Position numbers and translations under genes: made by a program
The notes under the pieces: model-generated
Seen by the model: only the letters and a program-made list of their open reading frames with translations
The model's database searches: none
What the model was told of the DNA's origin: nothing
Shown here: positions 56,398-64,000 of the stretch, piece by piece
Numbering within the stretch: position 1 is the first letter of the stretch
Layout: each line of letters starts with the position of its first letter
NCBI RefSeq assembly: GCF_963678635.1
Contig: NC_087062.1
Span: 81,136,751 to 81,200,750 of the forward strand
Reading direction: 5' to 3'
Source of the DNA: Symsagittifera roscoffensis
Lineage: Eukaryota; Xenacoelomorpha; Acoela; Convolutidae
DNA length: 64,000 bases

Positions 56398-57688
56398 AGA
56401 AAGTCCAGATGATGATGATATTTTCCCCTTTATCGTAGATGCAACCACTGATAGAGGACAGCATATATTCTGCAAAAATTTACTGTTAAATTTGTTTGAA
56501 CCAGGAATCAGTCCATGTAAAACAGAGTTTCCAGATGTAAAAATCAAAAGACAAATTATCGATCACTATCTAAAAGATATATGTAACCTAACACAACAAT
56601 ACGGAATCTACTCCATAGAATTCAGCTCACCAAACCAGAATCACAGTAAATATATAATTCAAACAGACGACCTTGATTTAGAATTCTCAAAAATATTCTC
56701 AGAATATATAAAAAGCATCCAATATCATAACTCACAAAGAGCAAACTCCATATTCACCAATGAAGTTTTTGCGATAATATATAGTTATATCTCGATATTA
56801 GAAAACGAAATCCAGATACCAAATGTCTCACCGACAGAAACATCTAAACATATAAGAGTACGACATGAAATCACACTACTCTCTAGTTTTCTAAATATAA
56901 TTAAAGAAAATTTCACGAAAGATGAAGTTTCACAACATACAAAACACGACTTACAAAAAATCTTGGCATGGTTCATAATAGATTATTTCACACATAATAT
57001 TGATTTAATTTCACAAGCAAGAAAAAATTTTAGACCCCAAAACTCAAACGATGATACTGCCATCACAGAACAATCAGACTATGTTTGGGACCCCGAATGG
57101 TCTCATCCCGCATTCATAAACTTCCCACAATCAATCTCAAGTCAAGCAATAAGTACGATATCTTATGTAAGAGATTATGTACGAGTAATACCATTAACCA
57201 TTGATGCAACACCATTAAATTATAATACATTTTTACCCGATATGCAAAATAATAGTTTAAACTCTACAGTCATACACAATGAAAACCTCAATGGAACTAG
57301 GAATCTTACTCAACAAGATATCCAGACACCATCACACTTCATAAATGAAGAAATCGTACACACAACAACTACACAACAAAGTATTTCACCAATACGTCCA
57401 AACTTAACAACACCAAGAAATACAAATTCTTCACAAACACAAGTAACATTACAATCAACCGTTAAACCTTCGGTTGCCCCAAAATATTCACACATGGATT
57501 ACCAAACATACAGACCCATGACAATACCGCCAAAAACACGCAAAACGTTCACTAGAAACAACTTTGCAGACCATAATTATAATTACACACATCCATCAAA
57601 AACAATATATATCAACCACGAAAAAATTTTAGTAATTATACAAGATCTCAAAACTGGGATAACCCAATGGCACCACCTAATTCAGTAA
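56372..57688 (+). CDS. 438-residue ORF of the LTR element, unknown
   Basis: An intact ORF in frame 2. It has an acidic start (ESPDDDD), a helical-looking middle (about residues 25-230) and a Thr/Ser/Pro/Gln-rich last third. I see no zinc finger, protease or membrane segment. It ends inside the first codons of gag with a 22-base overlap. It could be a matrix-like or accessory protein; that is inferred only from its place before gag. Confidence 0.6.
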   Translation: MSSTHTPGEESPDDDDIFPFIVDATTDRGQHIFCKNLLLNLFEPGISPCKTEFPDVKIKRQIIDHYLKDICNLTQQYGIYSIEFSSPNQNHSKYIIQTDDLDLEFSKIFSEYIKSIQYHNSQRANSIFTNEVFAIIYSYISILENEIQIPNVSPTETSKHIRVRHEITLLSSFLNIIKENFTKDEVSQHTKHDLQKILAWFIIDYFTHNIDLISQARKNFRPQNSNDDTAITEQSDYVWDPEWSHPAFINFPQSISSQAISTISYVRDYVRVIPLTIDATPLNYNTFLPDMQNNSLNSTVIHNENLNGTRNLTQQDIQTPSHFINEEIVHTTTTQQSISPIRPNLTTPRNTNSSQTQVTLQSTVKPSVAPKYSHMDYQTYRPMTIPPKTRKTFTRNNFADHNYNYTHPSKTIYINHEKILVIIQDLKTGITQWHHLIQ

Positions 57689-58545
57689 ATTTCCACACAA
57701 ATTTACATCCTCCACAGGATCGTAGTGAAAACTATCCATTTTTTCAACAAAATAAAAATAAAAAACAAACATCTTATCAAATGGATTACTTATCCTCAGA
57801 TGATGATTTCTTACAACCAGATATATTTACACCCTATAATCAAGAATATCGTGGACAAGGAATACAGAAACCACATACATATCATAGAAATTTTTCTCCA
57901 CAACCAATAGATACACAAATTCAACAACCAATTCAACAACAAAACCCAAATAATAAATCTTTTCAACCAATTCAGCAACAAAACCCAATGATTGCAAACT
58001 CGTACCAACCAGCACAAATGCAAAATGAAATACCACTCCCATATTATCTTCAACAACACGAAATAACAAGAAATCAACTCTCAAATTTTTCTCAAATGCC
58101 AAATGCAGCAGAATCATTACAAATGACGAAGAATCCATACCTTATGGGTGGATCATCAATAACATCAAATAAACCTTTAATGGTATTCACAGGAACAGAC
58201 CCTGAATATTCTGTAGAAGACTATTTAAATGCAGTCACAGCAAATTTGATTTTAAATATAGGACCTGAACCAATTAATACGCCACTACATCAAAACTGGA
58301 TACATCGACGCACAGCGTTAATACAAACAACTCTAGATGGCGCAGCCCAAAAATGGTTTTCAGTATTGCCTATAGAAATAAAATCAAATTGGAAAAGATT
58401 TACACAAGAATTTTCAAAAATGTTTGACTCCGAAAGAAACAAACAACAACAAAGAGTTTTATGTAATGAAATTCGCAGATTACCAAACGAAACCATCAAG
58501 CAATTAGCAGTACGAATCGAAACACTAGTTCGAAAAGCATATTAA
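57667..58545 (+). CDS. gag: Gag, N-terminal and capsid part (ends at in-frame stop)
   Basis: 292 codons. The first 150 residues are rich in Gln, Asn and Pro, with repeated IQQQNP. From about 160 the pattern is that of a retrotransposon capsid: WFSVLP near 231, FTQEFSKMF near 247, and a closing helix with RIETLVRKAY. The TAA at 58543 cuts the capsid before its usual last helices, which follow in the same frame after the stop. A nonsense mutation is the simplest explanation; programmed readthrough inside a capsid would be unusual. The start overlaps the previous ORF. Confidence 0.75.
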   Translation: MAPPNSVNFHTNLHPPQDRSENYPFFQQNKNKKQTSYQMDYLSSDDDFLQPDIFTPYNQEYRGQGIQKPHTYHRNFSPQPIDTQIQQPIQQQNPNNKSFQPIQQQNPMIANSYQPAQMQNEIPLPYYLQQHEITRNQLSNFSQMPNAAESLQMTKNPYLMGGSSITSNKPLMVFTGTDPEYSVEDYLNAVTANLILNIGPEPINTPLHQNWIHRRTALIQTTLDGAAQKWFSVLPIEIKSNWKRFTQEFSKMFDSERNKQQQRVLCNEIRRLPNETIKQLAVRIETLVRKAY

Positions 58546-58575
58546 TTAAATACACATGATTATAAAAACACAAAG

Positions 58576-61500
58576 ATGACAGAAATCTTAATGATGACCT
58601 TAACGCCACAATTAAGGAAAATAGCAATAAAAAAGAGAGCATCCCATCCTTCGTCAATTCGAGAACCCGATTTAGATTTTCGAAAACTAGTAGACAAACT
58701 AGAACAAGCAGAAATCACAATGAAACTCGAAGAAACGGAAAATCTGAAATTACAATACGTTAACAGAATTGAAACAGCTTCCACAAATATAAATAATATA
58801 CAAGAATCAGATACAGATCTCGTTGAAAAAATCACTGAAATACTCAATATTTACGAAAAACACCCAAACTTTAAAGGCAAACCATCTTTCAAAAAATGGT
58901 GTAATTATTGCCGACGATACGGACATAGTATTTCTGAATGTAGACAAAAACAGCAAGACAATCAAAATAAACCTCAAAAATATAAAGAACCAAATAAATC
59001 ATTCTATCAATACATGAAAAAAGATCAAAATCTACCGAACAAAACAGTCTACAGCAACAACAGTTCAGGAAAACCACTCCCGAACAATACAAATTATACA
59101 AGAAATCAATCACCATATAACTCAAGTTATAGAGGAAGATCACCAGAACGAAGAAACACGCATAATTCATCACAAAATCACTACAATAGACCAAATAGTC
59201 GAAATAACTACTCCAGATCACATTCAAATACACAACGATTTGTTTCTAGATCTAATTCCCAATCAAGAAATAATTATTATCCAAACAATCAATCACGAAA
59301 TTCATCATACAATAGGAATAGAAACTACTCAAATAATCGGAATAGAAGTTATTCAAACAACCGAAACCAGAATTACCCGAACAATCAATCAAGGAATAAC
59401 TCATATAATAGATCGAACTATAACAGACCAAACAATAATTACCAAAACAGATCGCGAAATAATTCACAAAATCGACACTCAAGTTATAATAATCGTTATA
59501 GAAATTATTCCCAATCACCACACCGGAATAATAATAACTATAATAATTCTAATAATCGCCACAGAAGTAGTACACCTAAACATCAAAGACATATTAATCA
59601 AGTACAATCTAATCCAGAAACAACATCAGACCCCCCAGGTATTGATGACACAGTAACTGATACGTTACAACTCAACCAAATAAACTGTGAATCATCAGAT
59701 TCAGAAAGCGATGCAGAAAACACTCTCTCCATCAACATGATAAAAGTCGAAAACGACTATGAACCTGTTATATATGAAGAACCTTTTTCATCACACATAT
59801 ATGAAAATCAATCAGAACTCCTTCACAATTATTATATTGAACCCGTCCATTCCACACCGACGACACAAAAAACTAATGAAATTAACACTACAAACCAACC
59901 CAATGAGAAAGAAAAAACAAAATGCTTGAATACAAATCACATCTACCAAAACATACAAAAAGAACAACCCAAAGAAAAAATTTGGACAATACCATTTCTT
60001 TTGGAAAGCCCAAAAAGCAAAGAATTCCAACCACCAGATCTTGAAATTGATTTTTTAATTGATTCAGGAGCAGAATCAAATATAATAAACATTCCCACAT
60101 GGAATGAAATAAAAACCTTACACCCAAAGCTAACACCTCTTGAAACCTCCAGCAAACTAGCAACAGCACAAGGATCAACATTAATAAACTACGGAAAAAT
60201 TCAATTATTTCTTCTCCCCACAAGAACAATGGAGCAAAACAAAATTTTAACTAAACCATTTAAACAAATATTCCATATCACTGATATTAAACATAATATC
60301 ATTGGAATACCGTTTATCTCTAAATATATACCAACAATCAACATCTTGAATAGTAAAATATTAATCAAAGATAAATATACAAAAACAAAAGACACATCCC
60401 TAACATTTTTTCAAAGATTAAATAAACAACCACCATTTTTTTCAAAATTTTACCCAATATATAACCAGCAAAGAAAACACTTGAAACCACTATCAGGAAA
60501 CATCTATAATTTTTCAATCAAACAAGTTCACCAATATGATAAAAAACAAAACAAACAAAAATTTTATATGTCAGATTTTGAATTCAAACCTATTCATAAG
60601 TTTTTCAAAATCACAATCTCATCAATAAAATATTTGAAAAACTCGAATTCAGATATTATTTCCTTACATGTATACAACAATACACCTTACCAAGTAACAT
60701 TACCTTTAGGACTTTTAGGCTATTGCGAAACCAACGCTACAATATTACCAATACACGAAAAAGCATATCGTGTAAAAAATATACTCCAATTACTAGATAT
60801 TTGCCAATCCACAATCCTTAATGAAGAATTATCTATAAATAATGTAATAAGTAACGAAAACAGAAATACGGATTATTTCACAAAAACCCCATATTTCAAA
60901 CCTACATTCAACATAAGTAACTACACAGAGAATCAACAGAAATTTTTAACAATGTTTAATTTCCAACATTCACAAATAACACAAGACGAATTTGAAAAAC
61001 TAGCAAAACAGCTAATTAAATATTCATCAGTCTATGCAACATCCAAATTTGATGTTGGCAAAATCAGCTCATCACTACATCTCCCATTAAAACCAGACGC
61101 AGTTTTCAAAAAACAAAGAGCAAGTAAAGTACCAATTCACTTACACGATAAAGTGAACAGATTACTCGACATTTTAGAACAATACAACATTATATCACCA
61201 GTAAACAAAGAGGAACAACCAAAAGGCAACACATTTATCAACCCTGTTATCATTCTAGCCAAAGGAGAATCATTAAAAATTGTTCTCGATGCTAGATACC
61301 TCAATTCACTCATAGATGAATCAAAGTGTAATTGGCCCATTGAACCAATACAAGTTATTTTAACAAAAATAAACGGAAAATACTTTACCACCGCCGATAT
61401 GAATAGTGCATATAATCAAATGCCATTAGATGAACAATCACGACGCTTAACACAATTTGTTATTGGAAATCAACAATACGAATTCAACCGCTTATTCTAT

Positions 61501-62532
61501 GGAATATCCATAGGACCAGCAGCATTTTCAGCTTTTATGAGCAAAATTTTTCGACCACTAATACTCAAGAAAAACGCAATCACCTATTTAGACGATGTTT
61601 TTATGCAATCACAAACAAAAGAGGAAATGTTCAATGTTTTAGAACAATATCACCAAATACTTCAGAACGAAAATCTGAAGGCCGCCCCCGATAAATCACA
61701 CTTCTTTTTGACAAAAGTTAAATTCTTAGGGCATAATATAGAAAGAAAAACAATCACTCCATTGAAATCACGTATAGACGCTATTCAAAAACTCCAACCA
61801 CCAACAAATAAAAAGAAAATCCAAGAATTCCTTGGAATGTTAAACTTTTTAAGCAAATATGTTTATAAAATGCAATTATATCTACGACCATTCTATAACA
61901 TACTTAGACAACAAAATAATTTTGAATGGAATATAGAACATCAAGCACGATTTGAAGAAATTAAAAAACTTCTAACTGAACAAATTTCAAACACAATTCC
62001 AGATTCAAATCAACAATTTTATGCAATGTGCGATGCTTCGAACTTTGGCATCGGCGCAGCATTATTACAATCACATAATAGTACAAATAAAATGAACCTC
62101 ATATCAGCAAATTCCCGATTATTCACTCAAGCAGAACTAAGACTCTCAACTCTAATGAGAGAATGTACAGCCATAATATATACACTAACAGAATATGAAT
62201 TTCTGATACTTGGATCAAAACATCCCACAGTTCTATTCACAGATCATAAACCAATCATCTTTCTTTTTACACAAAAGTCTAATCCAAACCACCGAGTTTA
62301 TAGATTTCAACTCATTTTAATGAAATTCCCAAACTTACATATAGTTTGGACCGCAGGAAAAAATCTTGCATTACCAGACACTTTAAGTCGAAATACGCCA
62401 CCTGAATTACTTACACGAAAAACCACAGTTGAAATACCCAAAAACATAAAATTCTACCTTGCAGAAAATGAAACATCACCCCGATTGGAATGCAAATATG
62501 CAGTAAAACTGACGTTGAACAATCACAAATAA
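58576..62532 (+). CDS. pol: Gag C-terminus plus Pol: protease, reverse transcriptase, RNase H
   Basis: 1318 codons from this ATG, but the frame is shared with gag upstream, so the true product probably starts earlier. A zinc knuckle uses Cys109, Cys112, His117 and Cys122. Residues 140-340 are very rich in Asn, Ser, Arg and Tyr. The aspartic protease has DSGAES at about 496, and reverse transcriptase follows with VLDARYLN, TADMNSAYNQ, FYGISIGP and YLDD at 1004-1007. RNase H shows CDASNFGIGAALL near 1151 and TDHKP near 1222. The catalytic motifs of each domain are present. The ORF ends with TAA just after RNase H, and integrase continues in the -1 frame. Confidence 0.9.
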   Translation: MTEILMMTLTPQLRKIAIKKRASHPSSIREPDLDFRKLVDKLEQAEITMKLEETENLKLQYVNRIETASTNINNIQESDTDLVEKITEILNIYEKHPNFKGKPSFKKWCNYCRRYGHSISECRQKQQDNQNKPQKYKEPNKSFYQYMKKDQNLPNKTVYSNNSSGKPLPNNTNYTRNQSPYNSSYRGRSPERRNTHNSSQNHYNRPNSRNNYSRSHSNTQRFVSRSNSQSRNNYYPNNQSRNSSYNRNRNYSNNRNRSYSNNRNQNYPNNQSRNNSYNRSNYNRPNNNYQNRSRNNSQNRHSSYNNRYRNYSQSPHRNNNNYNNSNNRHRSSTPKHQRHINQVQSNPETTSDPPGIDDTVTDTLQLNQINCESSDSESDAENTLSINMIKVENDYEPVIYEEPFSSHIYENQSELLHNYYIEPVHSTPTTQKTNEINTTNQPNEKEKTKCLNTNHIYQNIQKEQPKEKIWTIPFLLESPKSKEFQPPDLEIDFLIDSGAESNIINIPTWNEIKTLHPKLTPLETSSKLATAQGSTLINYGKIQLFLLPTRTMEQNKILTKPFKQIFHITDIKHNIIGIPFISKYIPTINILNSKILIKDKYTKTKDTSLTFFQRLNKQPPFFSKFYPIYNQQRKHLKPLSGNIYNFSIKQVHQYDKKQNKQKFYMSDFEFKPIHKFFKITISSIKYLKNSNSDIISLHVYNNTPYQVTLPLGLLGYCETNATILPIHEKAYRVKNILQLLDICQSTILNEELSINNVISNENRNTDYFTKTPYFKPTFNISNYTENQQKFLTMFNFQHSQITQDEFEKLAKQLIKYSSVYATSKFDVGKISSSLHLPLKPDAVFKKQRASKVPIHLHDKVNRLLDILEQYNIISPVNKEEQPKGNTFINPVIILAKGESLKIVLDARYLNSLIDESKCNWPIEPIQVILTKINGKYFTTADMNSAYNQMPLDEQSRRLTQFVIGNQQYEFNRLFYGISIGPAAFSAFMSKIFRPLILKKNAITYLDDVFMQSQTKEEMFNVLEQYHQILQNENLKAAPDKSHFFLTKVKFLGHNIERKTITPLKSRIDAIQKLQPPTNKKKIQEFLGMLNFLSKYVYKMQLYLRPFYNILRQQNNFEWNIEHQARFEEIKKLLTEQISNTIPDSNQQFYAMCDASNFGIGAALLQSHNSTNKMNLISANSRLFTQAELRLSTLMRECTAIIYTLTEYEFLILGSKHPTVLFTDHKPIIFLFTQKSNPNHRVYRFQLILMKFPNLHIVWTAGKNLALPDTLSRNTPPELLTRKTTVEIPKNIKFYLAENETSPRLECKYAVKLTLNNHK

Positions 62533-64000
62533 ATAATTTACAACATTTCCCACTTTATCTAGATTGTCAAAATAATCACTATGAAGTTGATCTACTTGGA
62601 ACATCAACTTTTAAACCAATCCCATTTTCACAATGGATAAAAAACAACACCCAACAAAAAAGAATAAAACAACACCCGCCTAAAAAAGACCATTTTCCAC
62701 TAATTGAAAAAGAAAATCTGACTGATAAAATAAACTTATCAGGACCACAAACAAACGATTCAAAATACACAATAAATCAAGTTTTTGACCTCCATGACCC
62801 ACTTGACACAATACCCTTATCTAAATTAGAAATCGAAAATATTTTTCTCCCCCCAACAGAAACAATTACAATTTCAACACTGAAACAATATCAAAACCTT
62901 GACCCAGTAATTCGACAACTGAAATCATGGCACAAATATAAAACTAAACCTATCAAAGCAGATTCAACTATTCTAGGAAACAAAACACTCCTCAGATATT
63001 TTCGAAAATTCAACAATACAACAATTAACGAAAACACAGACCTTCTAGAATACAAACTAAATGAATCTACAGTTCCCTGTCTCCCTTTAAGTATGATTCT
63101 TATAGCTTTTAATATTTCACATACACAAAATATTAAAGGACACTCTGGATCAGAAAAAACATATTCAAATTTTATACAAAACTTTTATTTCCCAAATGCA
63201 CCAATTTGGATAAAAGTACTATGCAATGACTGTATAGTATGTCAACTAAATAAACCTTACCCAAATCAAAAACAAATAGCACAAAAACAAGATTTTAAAG
63301 GACAAAGTTTGTACTTTAATCATCGTATCTCATTTGATACCAAAGGACCAATTTCACCCTCATCCGAAGGAAACTCCTACATTATGGTAATTGTTGACGC
63401 ATTTACACATTATGTAGCACTTAACCCAGTACCACATTGTAACGCTTATTACGCTTACACAACACTCTATGAACACTGGATAGCAAAATTCGGACTACCA
63501 GAAATTTTAGTTACAGACAACGGTACAGAATTCATAAATAATGAAATCATCACACTATGTCATTTATATAACATTAAACACAAACCACGTACATCTCACG
63601 CACCTTGGACAAACGGCTTAGTCGAAGGTATGAACCGTTCATTACAAGAATATCTCAGATGTATCATCAATGGAAATGATACAAGATATACCGAATGGTC
63701 AGCAGATGTAAAACTATTTCCCTTAGCATATAATTCACAAATCACGACAACTTTAGGAATGTCACCATATGAAATGGTTTTTAACCAAAAGCCACGCAAA
63801 CCAATAATGTTTACAGCAAACTCTCATAAAAACGCACAAGGTTATTGTCAACCAAATAAAGACTCAATTTGTTATAACCTACCATTACATACACACGATG
63901 AAGATCATTTTCATCACCCACAAATTCTTAAATTAGCCTCCGGTACACACACCGACTGGATTTTAAACAGAGATAAAAAACACAATGAAATTTACCAAAA
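62490..64000 (+). CDS. Integrase, 3' end outside the window
   Basis: An open frame runs from a TGA at 62469 to the end of the window. Its first ATG is at 62490, 43 bases before the end of the RT/RNase H ORF, in the -1 frame relative to it. It encodes a zinc-binding HHCC domain (His at 63120 and 63141, Cys at 63231 and 63240). The DDE core follows, with Asp at 63336, Asp at 63516 and Glu at 63624, giving the D-35-E spacing of retroviral and Ty3/gypsy integrases. All catalytic residues are kept. It may be reached by frameshifting or re-initiation, or the frame break may be a recent one-base indel in an A run near 62500-62510. The C-terminal part is missing. Confidence 0.88.
   Translation, partial: MQICSKTDVEQSQINNLQHFPLYLDCQNNHYEVDLLGTSTFKPIPFSQWIKNNTQQKRIKQHPPKKDHFPLIEKENLTDKINLSGPQTNDSKYTINQVFDLHDPLDTIPLSKLEIENIFLPPTETITISTLKQYQNLDPVIRQLKSWHKYKTKPIKADSTILGNKTLLRYFRKFNNTTINENTDLLEYKLNESTVPCLPLSMILIAFNISHTQNIKGHSGSEKTYSNFIQNFYFPNAPIWIKVLCNDCIVCQLNKPYPNQKQIAQKQDFKGQSLYFNHRISFDTKGPISPSSEGNSYIMVIVDAFTHYVALNPVPHCNAYYAYTTLYEHWIAKFGLPEILVTDNGTEFINNEIITLCHLYNIKHKPRTSHAPWTNGLVEGMNRSLQEYLRCIINGNDTRYTEWSADVKLFPLAYNSQITTTLGMSPYEMVFNQKPRKPIMFTANSHKNAQGYCQPNKDSICYNLPLHTHDEDHFHHPQILKLASGTHTDWILNRDKKHNEIYQ

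Larger units (their letters stand above)
54271..64000 (+). mobile_element. 5' portion of a retrovirus-like LTR element (right copy)
   Basis: In order this holds a 410 bp LTR, a primer-binding site beginning TGG at 54683, a 1.25 kb leader, ORFs of 155 and 438 codons, gag, pol with protease, reverse transcriptase and RNase H, and an integrase frame that is open to the window end. The domain order PR-RT-RH-IN is that of Ty3/gypsy elements and retroviruses. Consecutive ORFs overlap or change frame (1, 2, 1, then 0, by coordinate modulo 3). One in-frame stop (58543) interrupts gag. The rest, including any env, lies beyond the window. Confidence 0.9.

Noticed and set aside
58576..62532. Treating the 1318-codon ORF as a complete separate pol gene starting at its ATG
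   Set aside because: The sequence before the zinc knuckle reads as capsid end, and the frame is shared with gag, so the ATG at 58576 is probably internal.

Overview
The window is nuclear DNA from an animal, most likely an AT-rich invertebrate. It has multi-exon genes with GT-AG introns, two introns whose donor reads GC, recognisable orthologues of SLC2A13 and DNAJC8, and many LTR, LINE, Penelope-like and palindromic (MITE-like) repeats. I cannot name the species. A run of 23 N (54229-54251) shows it is an assembled scaffold.

Layout. 1-6511 (+) is the 3' part of a retrovirus-like LTR element: an 872-codon envelope-like ORF, a 601-codon ORF overlapping it by ATGA, a 1.6 kb tail and a 410 bp LTR. 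6512-15062 has no gene I can support, only repeats, including an inverted repeat with arms of about 0.8 kb. 15063-19871 is a tandem duplication of about 2.38 kb carrying two copies of the last exon of a sugar-transporter gene. 18849-38909 (-) is that gene: ten coding exons that join in phase into 578 residues, closest in features to the proton/myo-inositol cotransporter SLC2A13. A two-exon membrane RING-H2 gene (31281-35815, +) is nested in its third intron on the opposite strand. 39660-41570 (+) is a decayed CR1/Jockey-type LINE and 45840-48130 (+) a decayed Penelope-like element. 48561-53924 (-) is a nine-exon DNAJC8 orthologue of 246 residues. 54271-64000 (+) is the 5' part of a second LTR element of the same family as the left one: LTR, primer-binding site, long leader, two small ORFs of unknown role, gag-pol, and an integrase frame that runs off the window end.

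How it fits together. The two LTRs differ at only 6 positions over about 385 bp, so I treat both ends as copies of one family. Together they imply a retrovirus-like Ty3/gypsy-type element with at least six ORFs and more than 16 kb, larger than is usual for that group. SLC2A13 is predicted to import inositol with protons, DNAJC8 is a spliceosome-associated J protein, and the RING protein is a predicted membrane-anchored ubiquitin ligase; nothing suggests they form one pathway. The most unusual points are the multi-ORF element with its overlapping reading frames, the duplicated terminal exon, the opposite-strand nested gene, a roughly 114-residue loop inside the RING finger, and several inverted repeats placed where they could influence splicing. 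Gene models were built by hand from ORFs, splice sites, phase and family motifs; there is no transcript evidence.
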